A DNA stretch of 64,000 nt from Helianthus annuus (Eukaryota; Streptophyta; Magnoliopsida; Asterales; Asteraceae), in assembly GCF_002127325.2 (NCBI RefSeq), contig NC_035449.2, positions 146,360,931 through 146,424,930 of the forward strand. The letters run 5' to 3'. Made by a program: the position numbers and the translations under genes. Shown piece after piece: positions 19,377 through 32,111 of the stretch (position 1 is the stretch's first letter; every line of letters starts with the position of its first letter). The notes beneath the pieces are model-generated. The model worked only from the letters and a program-made list of their open reading frames with translations. It had not been told where the DNA came from and did not search any database.

Positions 19377-21566
19377 TGTGACAACTCGAATTTCCAAGAT
19401 TCGATTTCATATGTATTACACGATCATGTATTGACTAGTCACTTATTTGCACATATGGTTGCCATGAAATTTTATACGTTTTGTTTGTTTGATTGTACAT
19501 AGTTGTTTGTTTGTTACATTGTGAAACTTGTAAAATGTGTAAACTTGTTAGTATGAAACACATTTCATCACACAAACAACCTTCGAAGGATGTCCAACCT
19601 TCGAAGGATGTCCAACCTTCGAAGGATGTCCACGAAACATGATAGATAGATCGAAGGATCACGAAAGATAACTTTAGGTTCGAAACATAATCCTTCGACA
19701 TCTTTCGGCCCAGTCTTTCAGATGGGCTTGGCCCATTCCTGTGATACGATTTAAAAACGTGAAAACATGTATGTTGGCTGTTATTGTTCAAACCCTAGCT
19801 CCATTGTGTGTGACGGCAACCACGAATTTGCGGAGACTACTTGCTGATCAACTCTTGTTGCTTTCTATCCCGGTTAGTGTCTAGTGTATATGATTTGTCA
19901 CTAAATGTACGGTATGAATGTTATAATTGTCTAATTGTCTTGCAATATGTGTTTATATGATCGGATACGTACGGTATGAATGTTATAATGGTTTAGCAAG
20001 GATAATTAAAGTGAACTGCCATGATTGTTAAGATTCTGTTGATTAATCGGCTAGCAAATCGGATCCGTTGTGATATTGTATGATGATAAGGTTTTATGGA
20101 TTGGTTGTGATATTATGCAATTCGGATTTGTTATTGTTCGTTGTTCTTGAAATCGGATCGTATAGGATAAAGTGTCAATCTTGTTCTTTTGGTTAAATTA
20201 GGGTTCATGAGGTTTATTATGAAAGTCCCTGTTTGATCGATTTTGGATAACCGATTTCTGGAAAATGTGTTAATTGATAACCACGGATAAAACTTAGAAA
20301 TTTTGAATAAGCGTAACTGATTATGAAAACGTAACTGCTTATGTCGAAAGATACTTGTCTACTCGAAACATAGTTATTGTCGAAAGATGCTTGTAGTCGA
20401 AACATAGTTGTGACCGAAAGATATCTGTTGACCGAAAGATACATGTTGACCGAAAGATATGTGTGTGATCGAAAGATGACAATAGGTTCGAAACATAACC
20501 TTCGGTCCGAAAGATAACTGAGATAACTAATGTGTCGAAAGATAAGGGTGGATCGAAAGATGCTTGGTTATGAATGTACTTTGAAAGATGGAATTATATG
20601 TTTGATTTATTTGGCATGCCATGCTTGATGAACGTTAACATTTGTATACGTGAAGTAATACGTGTTGTGCCGTTATGCAAACTGACTGTTATGTGAACAT
20701 TAAATTGCATGCGTATCATTGCGAACATGAACTGATTTGTTATACGTGCATACAATAGGACGTGACTAATTACTTGTGAGTGCATAATCTAGCATACCGA
20801 GCAAACCAAGGTGAGTTCACACTCTTACCAAGGCATGGGATTCCCGGGGTGTTGGGAATGGGATTGAAAGGTTGATTAGATACTTTATTGACACTATGCC
20901 TAGACTACTACTTTACTATCCTCGGTTGTGAAGGATACCTATAGTTACGAGTAGTCTAGTGGTTATACAACGTGGAACACCACCACACAGTAACGTGGAA
21001 CACCACCACACAGTAACGTGGAACACCACCACACAGTAACGTGGAACACCACCACACAGTAACGTGGAACACCACCACACAGTAACGTGGAACACCACCA
21101 CAGGAAACGTGGAACACCACCACCAGTAACGTGGAACACCACCACCAATAGAACATACAATCGGCCCAGTAGAGCCACTTGTTGCAAACGAACTTACTAT
21201 TACGCATTTACTTTCTGTGAACTCGCTCAACTAGTTTGTTGATCATTCTGTTACATGCCTTGCAGATCGTTAGGTACTTGGAGCTTGCACACGAAGGAGC
21301 TGGTCGTTGTGGGGCTTGGATCGTGATCACCTTGTTAAACACTTTTGATGTCTGATACTTATTTGCTATGGGTTTTACAATAATACGCTTCCGCTAAACA
21401 ATGTTAACTTACTTATGTTTTGGAAACACCTTTCATATGGAAATGGTTTGGATTATAATGTGATTACTTTTACTTTATACAATGTTCTGTATGATTGGTG
21501 GCTTGATCCTGGTCAGTCACGCTCCCAAGCGGTGATACTCCGCAGGTGGATTTTGGGGGTGTGACA
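19377..21566 (+). repeat. 3' LTR of B (2190 bp)
   Basis: Same length and, as far as compared, same sequence as 12804-14993 at a constant offset of 6573. Ends at 21566 and is followed by AAGTC (21567-21571). Confidence 0.95.
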
Positions 21567-21571
21567 AAGTC

Positions 21572-22327
21572 CCTCCTTTTTGTATCGACTAATCGCCGGG
21601 CCAATGGCGAGCGGGTCATTAGTTAGATAGCGCTATTTAGGTCTGACAAGCCTCACACCGTGCCGCAGAGGACGGGCGTGAACTAATGGATCTGGGGCAC
21701 GTCAATGATGATAGACATTGATGTTTTCAGGGCACGTAAACATGACTACAGTCAGCAGTCGATATGGTAACGAGTCTAGTATACACATGGGGTAGCCCCC
21801 ACGGCTGGAGAGCCAGATGATGTACATGGGGTAGCCCCCACGGCCGAAATGCCTGATAACTACATGGGGTAGCCCCCACGGCCGGAGTGCCGGAGTAACT
21901 GGGAACGAACATGTCACGTTTTTAAACTATGGGGTAACCCCCACGGCAGGATGCCAGATAAAGTAAACTGTTTTCGAAACAACTAAAACGAACGCCCACC
22001 CGTGAACTCACTCAACTAGTTGTTGACTCGTTACTACATGCTTTGCAGGACCATAGGTACTCAGTGGGAGCTTGCATGGAGGAGGATCGTTGTGGGACAG
22101 GGATTGCCACATGCTATGTTAAATTTGAAACTTTTGGAACTTATGTTATAACTTTAAAACTTATGCTTCTGCTTGCAACTTAAACTTATTTGTTTTGAAA
22201 CACTAATCGTGATGGTTAAACTTTTATAACTACTTATTTGCTTGTTTAGTATGATTGGTGGCTGGATCCTGGTCAGTCACGCCTCCAAGCGGTAGTACTC
22301 CGCAGGTGGGATTTTGGGGGTGTGACA
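21572..22327 (+). repeat. 3' LTR of A, second part
   Basis: Continues the A LTR exactly where 12803 stopped (matches 5264-6019), including the four GGGGTAGCCCCC repeats. Ends GGGTGTGACA at 22327, followed by AACTT (22328-22332). Confidence 0.95.
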
Positions 22328-22332
22328 AACTT

Positions 22333-23218
22333 ACCCTTTGGTGGTTTGTTAATTCGATAAGCGAGAAGCGAGGTGATCGAGTCACGAAGGTTTGAATGTT
22401 GTTAGCGAGACGGCCATAAATAGTTTGTCACAAATTAAAACGAGGATGATTTAAACGATTTTAAACGAGTTAACGATTTGAAACGATTTCAACGAGTTAA
22501 ACGATTTGGGTAAACGATTGGTTTTTGGTTAGTGTTTAGATAACGGGACGGGTGTAATGTGATGAAAGCATGGTGGATACGCCACTGGTACTTCCTATAT
22601 ATAAGTGTTTTCATCATATTACATATCGTTGCGTTATTTAATTCACTTGGGTAAACGATTTTGAAACGATGTCATATAACGATGTTTTTCTAAGAGATAT
22701 AAACTATACGAGTTTTTAACGAGTTTTTACAAGATATTTTACAAGTCGGTTTTTCTAAAACAAATGTTTTTGGGGTTAAGAAGCATGGCTACGAGATTTT
22801 ATAAACTATAATCAACTTGATTTGAGTTGGTTAACTATGTTGCAATACATCTTTCAAAACAAGGTTTGTATTTTGACTCTTGTAGTCTGATAAATTACTG
22901 CAACATATAAACGAGCCATGATTCTGATACTCTTATAAAACCTATGTACTCGCCAGCATTTCTTTGCTGACTAAATTTTTACATATGTTTCAGGTGTTGA
23001 TGCTTGATTGATTTCTAGGATGCATGCGTCACATAGGATCTGGACGAGGCCTTAGTGACATAATAACGTTTGTTCTATGTGTTAAGACAATGTAATGTTT
23101 AATTTTATCAATAAAACAAAACTATTTTGTATCCATGGTTGTGAAACAATAGCTTCTGTTGCAACACTCCCCGACGTTTCCGCCACGGTTTGTTGTCCTA
23201 CGTGGTCGGGGTGTGACA
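22333..23218 (+). repeat. 5' LTR of C, second part
   Basis: Matches 29566-30459 of the 3' LTR with scattered changes. Contains many AACGA(T/G)TT words (22440-22740) and an acceptor-like site CATATGTTTCAG/GT ending at 22993, 225 bp before the LTR end, also present in the 3' copy (30212). Confidence 0.9.
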
Positions 23219-23756
23219 GAAGAAGTTGGTATCAGAGCCAATGGTTATAGGGAATTAGGTTATTAGTAATGCTTTGACCTAGACTATAACTTTAGGACCC
23301 TAACACAAGTTTACTTGTGTTTAGATTTTAAAACAATACCGTCACCTATCCTTAGGTGATAACCACAACGAGAACACAAATCCGAATCTGCTTCGAAAAT
23401 TAATCATCCGTTCTAGGATGATTGATTACTAGGTTTTGAACCCTCTATTATATGGTTTTGAACCCTTCCAGTTTGATTCATATTTGGCTTACTGCCTTTT
23501 GAATTTTCAAAATCTCGTCAAAGTTTGGATCTAAATAATGTGAACACGTGCAAACTGGAAGAGTGAATGCCTGTACTTCGAGTTTTCTTGGGGTGAGTGT
23601 TCACTTATAGGCGAGCATGTCTTCATTGATACATTATATTGACCCATTTACTTTGATTAGTCACTGCGTGTCGTTTGTTTGTTCGAGGTAACAAACAAAT
23701 GATCACCTTTCTTGTGTTTTGTCAATGTTTTCAATGCCTCTTTTGTTTTTCCAATG
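23219..23756 (+). promoter_or_regulatory. PBS and leader of C; gag missing
   Basis: TGGTATCAGAGCC at 23227-23239, eight bases after the LTR. The rest is A+T-rich leader. Coding similarity begins only at the residues just before protease, so the entire gag (over 1 kb in A) is absent. Confidence 0.8.
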
Positions 23757-26700
23757 ATCGATCCCGCTCGTCGACGAGCATTCAATCGGAATGCAAACGA
23801 GGCTCGAGTTGACAACCTCATTGTCAATGGTACCTTTGTTGTCAATGGTACGTTTCTTGTTAACAATCGACCCGCATCTATTCTTTTTGATTCTGGTGCC
23901 GATAGAAGTTTTGTTTCGTTATCTTTTGAACCTTTGCTTGCGATACCTAGAACTAAATTGAGGAAACCCTTATCTGTCGAAGTTGCTACTGGTAAACCTC
24001 TTGTCCTCGACTCTGTTATTCATGATTGTCAGTTGAACCTCGATAACCATCTTTTTCCTATTGACCTCACACCGATGCAACTTGGGAGCTTCGACATCAT
24101 CGTTGGAATGGATTGGTTAACCAAATACCATGCTGAGGTGGTTTGTTTTGACAAAATTGTTCGTATTCCTTTGTCTTCTGGCGATGTTCTGGAAATTCGT
24201 GGCGAGAAACCTTCAGGTGGGTTGAAGCTTATGTCGTGTATGGAAGCCCAAAGGTATTTGAGAAAAGAATATGTTGCTTTTCTAGCACATGTCACCGAGG
24301 AGAAAGACAAGAGTAAGAGTATTCAGGATATTCCGATTGTTCGGGATTATCCAGAGGTGTTTCCTGATGAACTGCCTGGTTTGCCTCCAGTTCGCCAAGT
24401 CCAGTTTCATATTGACCTTGTACCCAATGCCAACCCAATTGCAAAAGCGCCTTATCGTCTTGCACCGTCGGAGATGCAAGAATTATCGAAGCAGCTTCAA
24501 GAGTTATCTGATAAAGGATTCATCCGTCTGAGCTTTTCGCCTTGGGGAGCTCCTGTCCTCTTCGTGAAAAAGAAAGATGTGTCTTTTCGAATGTGTATCG
24601 ATTTTCGTGAGCTTAATAAGCTTACCATCAAGAATCGATATCCCCTACCTCGAATTTATGATCTCTTTGATCAGCTGCAAGGTGCTTCATGCTTTTCAAA
24701 AACCGACCTGCGTTCTGGGTATCATCAACTTCGTGTTCTCAAAGAAGATATTCCCAAAACTGCTTCCCGCACATGGTATGGGCATTATGAGTTCTCTGTC
24801 ATGCCCTTTGGTTTGACAAATGCTCCAGCCATCTTTATGGACTTAATGAATAGGGTCTATAAACCTTATTTAGACAAGTTCGTCATTGTGTTCATCGATG
24901 ATATTTTTGTCTATTCGAAGTCTCGAGCCGAGCACGAGCAACACCTTCGCATAACATTGGAACTCATGAAGAAGGAACAACTTTTCGCTAAATTCTCCAA
25001 GTGTGAATTCTGGCTTAAAGAAGTTCAGTTTCTGGGTCATATAGTCAACGAGCAGGGTATTCATGTGGATCCATCCAAGATTGTTGCTATTAAGGATTGG
25101 AGTACGCCGACGACACCTACAGAGATTCGATCTTTTCTTGGTCTTGCTGGTTATTATCGTCGATTCATTTCTAATTTCTCGAAGATTGCGGTTCCACTCA
25201 CTGCTTTGACTCAGAAGAATAAGCCTTTTGAGTGGGGACCCAAACAAGAAGAAGCATTCCAAACGCTGAAGCAGAAGTTATGTAATGCTCCTGTTCTATC
25301 TCTACCCGAGGGAAGCGATGATTTCATTGTCTATTGCGATGCGTCCAACTTAGGCCTTGGTTACGTCCTCATACAACTATACGACTCATGATCTTGAGTT
25401 AGGAGCTGTGGTTTTCGCGCTTAAAATCTAGAGACACTACCTCTATGGAACGAAGTGTGTGGTCTTCACGGACCACAAAAGTCTCCAGCATATTCTTGAC
25501 TAGAAAGAGCTGAACATGAGGCAACGACGTTGGGTTGAACTCTTGAACGATTACGATTGCGAGATTCGCTACCATCCTGGTAAGGCGAATGTCGTGGCCG
25601 ATGCGTTTAGTCGAAAAGAGCGAGTCAAGCTTCATTCTGTTCAAACACTATCTGATCTTCAAACTTGTGATCTTCAAGCTCAGCAATTTTGTGTTTCACA
25701 AAATTTGATAGGTGAGGAGTTGCCGCTTCAACTTGAGCTTAAGCTCGAAAGGAAAGGCGATGGTTTACTCTACTTCAAGGATCGTTTGTGGATTCTGAAA
25801 CAAGACGATCTTCGCACCCTAGTGATGGACGAATCTCACAAGTCTCGATATTCTATCCATCCTGGTGCTGATAAAATGTACAAGGATCTTCGTACTAAGT
25901 TCTGGTGGCCTGGTATGAAGAAAGATGTTGCCTTGTATGTATCGAAATGCCTAACTTGTCTTAAAGTCAAGGCTAAACATCAACGACCTTCTGGTTTGCT
26001 TGTACAACTAGAGATACCAGTATGGAAGTGGGAGAACCTTGCGATGGATCTCATCACTAAGTTACCGCGTACATCTAAAGGTCATGATGCTATTTGGGTT
26101 GTTATCGATCGATTAACGAAATCAGCTCATTTTATTCCGATTCGCGAGGATCTATCTGCTAATAAACTTGCAAAGATTTATGATGATGAGATTGTATCAC
26201 GACATGGTGTGCCTTTGGATATCATCTCTGATCGTGATGCTCGATTTTCATCTCATTTTTGGAAAACCATGCAATCTGCTATGGGAACCCAACTAAATCT
26301 AAGCACTTCTTATCATCCCCAAACAGATGGTCAATCTGAAAGGACGATTCAAACTCTGGAGGATATGCTTAGAGCATACGTGATAGACTTTGGTGGTAAT
26401 TGGGATTCTCATCTGCCATTGATCGAGTTCTCTTACAACAATAGTTATCATGCTAGCATTAAAATGGCACCATTCGAAGCTCTCTACTGTCGAAAATGTC
26501 GTTCACCTGTCTGTTGGAATGAGACCGGTGAAGCTCAGCTTACTGGACCTGAGCTCGTTCTGGAAACAACAGACAAAATCAAGAAAATCCGCGATAATCT
26601 TGTGACAGCTCGAAGCCGTCAAAAGAGTTATGCGGATATGCGACGCAAGCCCTTAGAATTTCAAGTCGGAGATCGTGTCCTACTCAAGGTTTCACCTTGG

Positions 26701-27099
26701 AAAGGAGTCGTGAGATTTGGAAAGAAAGGAAAACTTGCACCTCGATATGTGGGACCATTCAAGATTGTGGAAAGAATTGGGAAGGTTGCCTATCGACTAG
26801 AGCTACCTCCAGAGCTTGGAAATATTCATCCGACTTTTCACGTATCCAATTTGCGAAAGTGTTTAGCTGACGCTGATCTTCACATTCCTCTCGACGAGAT
26901 CCGAATCGATGAAACGATGCACTTTGTCGAGAGACCCGTGGAGATAGTGGACCGTACTTTCAAGAAGTTGAAGAACAAACGGATTCATTTGGTTAAAGTT
27001 CGTTGGGAGTCCAAACGTGGCCCAGAATTTACTTGGGAACATAAGGACCAAATGATGACCAAATATCCGCATTTTTTTTCACAAGCTTCCTCTAGTTAA
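23757..27099 (+). pseudogene. pol of element C, decayed
   Basis: Protease D-S-G-A-D near 23890 and RT with F-I-D-D near 24893-24904 are open to a stop at 25391. About 40 codons of RNase H are deleted at 25375 and two sense codons have become TAG (near 25428 and 25500). Integrase is open from 25516 to 27099 with catalytic D, D, E at codons 26047, 26230 and 26338 and the chromodomain-like tail. Without gag and with RNase H broken, C is non-autonomous. Several minus-strand ORFs here are shadows. Confidence 0.85.
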
Positions 27100-27134
27100 A
27101 ATTTCGGGACGAAATTTCCTGAAGTAGGGGAGAC
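27099..27134 (+). promoter_or_regulatory. Pre-PPT hairpin and polypurine tract of C
   Basis: AAATTTCG-GGA-CGAAATTT at 27099-27117 overlaps the stop codon; AAGTAGGGGAGAC follows and the LTR starts at 27135. Confidence 0.7.
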
Positions 27135-30100
27135 TGTGACAACTGTGCTTTGTAATCGATGTACGATGTAAAACAATGTTGATTATTAATAAAACAATGT
27201 GCTTTGGTATTATTATATGTGTTTTGGTGTTATTTTGTGTATTTGTGGTTAGTGATTTTACAATTCGATTCAATTCCAATTTCAAGCTCTAAATTGCTTT
27301 CTGGAAGGTTATACGCGCACTAATGCGTAAATATAACCAGTTTAATGCAACAAACACTCCGGAATAGTGAAATAGGCTCCACATAACTTAGAAATAAGTT
27401 TTGGATGGTTTGGTGTGTTGAAATCAACTTTGTTCGATCGCAGGGACTATTTGTGTCAAACTGCGAAACTATACCGATTTGTATAGTAACGAACACTCCG
27501 GAACTTGATCATAAGTTAAAAATACCCTAAATAACCTTTACATAGCTTAGAAATAGGCTTTGAGGGGTTCGGTATGCTAAAATAAACTTTATGCTCATTC
27601 AGGGACTAAAAGCGTCAAGAAGTGCATAAGTTTGCATTTTTGCGCATAACTTACGTTCTGAATACATCCGGACATCCAAAAATTTATGTAAGCATTAAAA
27701 TATTTTATTTTAGTGTTTGGCATGATAAAACTCCATTCATCGTTTAATTTGGATCGTTTTTGCGTTCGTTACGACTTCCGTCGTAATTAAGCGAATAACG
27801 CAACCGTACGACCAAACGAACCGACATCCGAGATGTTTTTGAGCACATTTTAAGTTCCCTATACTTTAACTTTATTTTAGATCCTTGAAATGGGGTTAAC
27901 AGGGCTTAAAAGTGCCAAAAAAATCAAGTTTTACAAGTGTAGGGACCATTTTTGAAATTTCTGGCAGATTCAATGAACCTAGTCCATTTTGAAATGTTGA
28001 TGGTTTTCACCCATGGTTTTGCAAAACATGGGCTGGTATTCAATGAACATAGTCCACATTAGGGGCTCCCATGGTTTTAGAAAACCATGGGCACACATGT
28101 AAGGTCCAGATCAAAGCTCAGTTTTCGAGGAACGATCTTAACGGTCCTAGAAATCCTATATATACCCCATCCATTTCACTTCAAAACTCACAATTTGAAA
28201 TCTGATTTATGCTCTCTAAGTGGAAGTATATGCTTCCTACCTGAGAGAAAAATCGGAATCAAATCTTGCGGGGACCTTCTGTAAGCGTTCTTTCGTTCTT
28301 TTCATTCGTCTTAGCGTTAAAGTTAAACTGCGTTTGACTTTCTGCTTTGACTAGTTTATGGTCAACGCGAAGTTCGTTTGAACTTCATAACGTGAGCGTA
28401 ATCACGATGGATATAGTCCCTAAGTGACTATGCCTACTGATTACCACGTTATCTAGGCTCAGTGACGAGTCGTAGTTTCGGCCAAAATGCGTTTTCTCGC
28501 GTATTTTGTAACCAAACTACTCTAGGATGTCAAAACCGGTTGTTTTGATATCAAAACCTGTTTTCTAACTTAACTAAACATGTTCTAGCATGTTTTGCTC
28601 GTCACTTTTTAGTTTGGTGCTTGTGTAGAGTCGTAAGTCAAGCGGAATAAACACCCGCTTAGATTTTCGAACACGACCCGTTTGGTCGATCGTTAGGATC
28701 CGACCAAACATGTTTAGTGACCATAGTAAGCATAGGGAATAACCTTCCGAGGTTATACCTTATGGTCACTTAGGTTTGATTAGTCGCATGATAAGTAGTT
28801 TATGTGCCTTTGGTAAATTACCAAAATACCCTTTTCATACATAATTGGTAATTAAGCATATGTGACCTAAATTTTTGACACGTAACTAATTATTTAACAT
28901 AATTAAACATGTATGGACATATAATACTTGTCATAAGTACTAGTTAGACGTCTCAAATGTGCTTTTGCGCGCACGACGCGTTAAAGTAGCGTGAGCTACC
29001 TTAATGGGTCACAATGGGTCGAAAGCACTTAGGTTAGGTTCCGATTTAGAATATAGGCCTTGCTAAACCATATCACATGAGTTCCAACACTCATTTGGTT
29101 TACAAGTCCTCATTCTTTCCGATCTTCCGATTTAGGCGTCTATTGTTTGACTAGTGATTCGATTACTAGGTGTTGTTTAATTTCTCTGGTTTTGTTCGAG
29201 TTTGTTGAAGTTCTATTGATTGAGGATACTTTGCACTCCATGTGAGGACATAGTTCCCCTATTTTACTGTTTTTAAATGTTTTGGGGTGATTCATATGTA
29301 CGAAATGTTTTCAAGGTTTAATCGATGATTTCAAAAACGATTAAAACGATTTTTACTAAACTAATAACGATTTCAATAATGTGAACGAAACTTGATGGTT
29401 ATAGTTACATAACAAATGACATTCATTAGCATTGATCAAGCCGACCAGTATTAGGTTATGGTACCATAGGATCTGACAAATCCCGTTATTGCACTGCACC
29501 CATGGTTATGTGTGGGGGTTGTGGGTAGCGACTGAATCTGATGTTTGTTAACTTACCCTTTGGTGGTTTGTTAATTCGAGAAGCGAGAAGCGAGGTGATC
29601 GAGTCACGAAGGTTTGAATATTGTTAGCGAGACGACCATAAATAGTTTGTCACAAATTAAAACGAGGATGATTTAAACGATTTTAAACGAGTTAACGATT
29701 TGAAACGATTTCAACGAGTTAAACGATTTGGGTAAACGATTGGTTTTTGGTTAGTGTTTAGATAACGGGACAGGTGTAATGTGATGAAAGCATGGATACG
29801 CCACTGGTACTTCCTATATATAAGTGTTTTCATCATATTACATATCGTGGTGTTATTTAGTTCACTTGGGTAAACGATGTTGAAACGATGTCATACAACG
29901 ATGTTTTTCTAAGAGATATAAACTATACGAGTTTTTAACGAGTTTTTACAAGATATTTTACAAGTCGGTTTTTCTAAAACAAATGTTTTTGGGGTTAAGA
30001 AGCATGGCTACGAGATTTTATAAACTATAATCAACTTGATTTGAGTTGGTTAACTATGTTGCAATACATCTTTCAAAACAAGGTTTGTATTTTGACTCTT

Positions 30101-30459
30101 GTAGTCTGATAAAGTACTGCAACATATAAACAAGCCATGATTCTGATACTCTTATATAACCTATGTACTCGCCAGCATTTCTTTGCTGACTAAGTTTTTA
30201 CATATGTTTCAGGTGTTGATGCTTGATTGATTTCTAGGATGCATGCGTCACATAGGATCTGGACGAGGCCTTAGTGACATAATAACGATGATAGACGATA
30301 TAAGACTTGTTTGTTCTATGAGTTAAGACAATGTAATGTTTAATTTTATCAATAAAACAAAACTATTTTGTATCCATGGTTGTGAAACAATAGCTTCTGT
30401 TGCAACACTCCCCGACGTTTCCGCCACGGTTTGTTGTCCTACGTTGTCGGGGTGTGACA
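27135..30459 (+). repeat. 3' LTR of C (3325 bp)
   Basis: Starts TGTGACAACTGTG and ends GGGGTGTGACA. It serves as the undisturbed reference that proves the A insertion into the other LTR. TATA-like box near 28158; acceptor-like TTTCAG ends at 30212. Very long LTRs are usual in the Tekay/Del group. Confidence 0.9.
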
Positions 30460-31378
30460 CGAGTACCATTAAGCTTAAATATCATACACAACATTAAACA
30501 ATTTGCTTTGATTGTCGATATATTGATCCTCTTAAATTTTCACACAATTTTCAATCTATTTGGGATACGGATTAAGTGTTTTAAGATCTTGACTTTTACG
30601 CGTGTACCGCCTCAGAATATACTCCCGTATCCAGATCATTATATTCAGTCTTACAGGTGAATGTGCGCTAATGATGTCTGTATTTGGGTGAATGCGAGAC
30701 CGTGAGAGCTCAGGTCAGAACTTCCGTTCAGCAAAGAGATGACGGCTCGACTTTCGATGGGTTCCCTTTGGGAATCTTTTTTACAACAGCACATGATTTA
30801 GTGTTTTGCAATGTTTAATCATTTTTTATGTTGAGGGGAGGCTTTACGAGTAAAGCATGTGCAGTGTATTATACGAGGACTAGGCTATTGCTTTCGCAAA
30901 ATCAGAAGTCCTGGTATAATACCCCAGATATCATCACGTACAAAGACCTAGTATGTCAGAAATAGGACCTTTCAAACGAGATTTCAGGGGTTACCTATAT
31001 ATCCTGGAGATGTTCCCCACGTAAAAGTAAGTTATTATTTTTGTTTATATCCCAAAAAAATCTACTAAATGTGTAAAAACCTATCGACACATCATTTGCA
31101 AGATTGTTTAACACATTTTTACAATACAATTCTTTAGCGTACTGTATCTGTCTAGCTGATGTACTATCATTTCCCCTTTTTACATAAACTCTTTTTCAGT
31201 TTTTCAATGTTTTTGGATTTTTCAGATTTTCTAATGTTTTTGGATTTTGTAATTTTATCATGTTTTTGTATTTTTCTGCAAACTTTCTCCCCCTAAAAAT
31301 AAAAACATATTTTTGTGTTTTTGTTTTTATCGAAAGCAGAAAATAAACTGTACAAAAACTTTGACAACGCAACGTGGA
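30460..31378 (-). repeat. Proximal 3' noncoding tail of copia element D
   Basis: No ORF of note. On the minus strand it matches the tail of F (43120-44050 on plus), including the block with GGTATAATACC and the AGGGGGAG purine run, which appears here as CTCCCCCT at 31287-31294. Multiple purine tracts in the 3' tail are a known feature of Sireviruses. Confidence 0.65.
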
Positions 31379-31990
31379 TCACATCAGATTGTCGTCTTCC
31401 TCGGCTTCACATTCCACCACCCTCCCAGAAAACAAATTTTTCGTCCCATTTAATTTCAAAAGATAATTAAATCTCTTTTTATCAAACGCTTTGGTGTAAA
31501 AATCAGCCTTCTGTTCATCGGTGTGTATATGTTCTATCCGAATCAATTTCTTCTCGTGACAATCACGGATGAAATGATGTCGGATTTCTATATGCTTTGT
31601 TTTAGAATGGTGAACCGGGTTTTTCGTTATGTTAATCGCTTCTTCATTGTCCACGAATATAGGCGTGTCCAAGAACTGCAAACCAAAGTCTCGCATCTGC
31701 TGTTGGATCCAAAGGATCTGAGAACAACAGCTTGAGGCCGAAACATATTTAGCCTCGCACGTAGAGAGCGCTACTGAGGTTTGTTTCTTGCACTGCCAAG
31801 TGACTAATCGAGTTCCAAAGAACTGACAGCCTGCAGTGGTGGACTTAGCATTTTGCTTGCAGCTACCAAAGTCCGAATCAGCAAAACCTGTGAGAGAGAA
31901 ATCGCCAGACTTAGGATACCACAAGCCGATGCTTGGGCAGCCTTTCAAATACCCTGGTGTGGGCTTGACTGATATCGGGCGCATAAACAC
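31379..31990 (-). pseudogene. RNase H and C-terminus of copia element D
   Basis: Encodes a Ty1/copia RNase H: A-D-S-D-F, S-T-C-E-A-K-Y and D-N-E-E-A-I motifs in order, then K-H-I-E-I-R-H-H-F near the C-terminus. It is separated from RT (32112) by a ~120-bp gap with stops and frame changes, where the usual RT/RNase H connection is broken. Confidence 0.8.
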
Positions 31991-32111
31991 GTCGGATACA
32001 TGATGTCCGGACGGGACGCAGTAAGTTACATCAAGGATCCAATTATCGACTGATAAAGTGTCTCTTCCACCTTTTCTCCACTCTCATCTGGACAAATACC
32101 ATGATTCTGAG

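Larger units (their letters stand above)
12804..21566 (+). mobile_element. Gypsy element B, non-autonomous, inserted in the 3' LTR of A
   Basis: LTRs of exactly 2190 bp (12804-14993 and 19377-21566) showed no difference in any stretch I compared, including all repeat-derived ORFs. PBS at 14997-15009, TSD AAGTC. It is related to A (same gag intron, same LTR ends, same integrase) but protease and the first half of RT are missing. It is the youngest insertion in the nest. Confidence 0.95.
3541..22327 (+). mobile_element. Gypsy (Tekay/Del-like) element A, intact gag-pol, split by B
   Basis: A has LTRs of exactly 2479 bp (3541-6019; 11081-12803 plus 21572-22327), a PBS at 6023-6035, an open gag-pol, a PPT before 11081 and the TSD AACTT. 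Removing B and one AAGTC copy restores the 3' LTR with no gap. I noticed one difference between the LTRs (C at 4637, A at 12177), which makes this a very recent insertion. All domains needed for mobility are open, so A may be autonomous. Confidence 0.95.
1184..30459 (+). mobile_element. Gypsy element C, long-LTR, gag-less, split by element A
   Basis: C has a 5' LTR in two parts (1184-3540 and 22333-23218), an internal region 23219-27134 and an intact-length 3' LTR (27135-30459, 3325 bp). The parts of the 5' LTR join exactly when A and one copy of its TSD are removed: the sequence at 3500-3540 continues at 22333, as the 3' LTR shows around 29540-29600. The LTRs differ by many substitutions and indels, so C is clearly older than A and B. 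The internal region lacks gag. Confidence 0.85.

Noticed and set aside
30460..30464. CGAGT after the C 3' LTR as a target-site duplication
   Set aside because: The left border of C is deleted, so no matching copy can be shown; TGAGT near 1163 is only a partial match.
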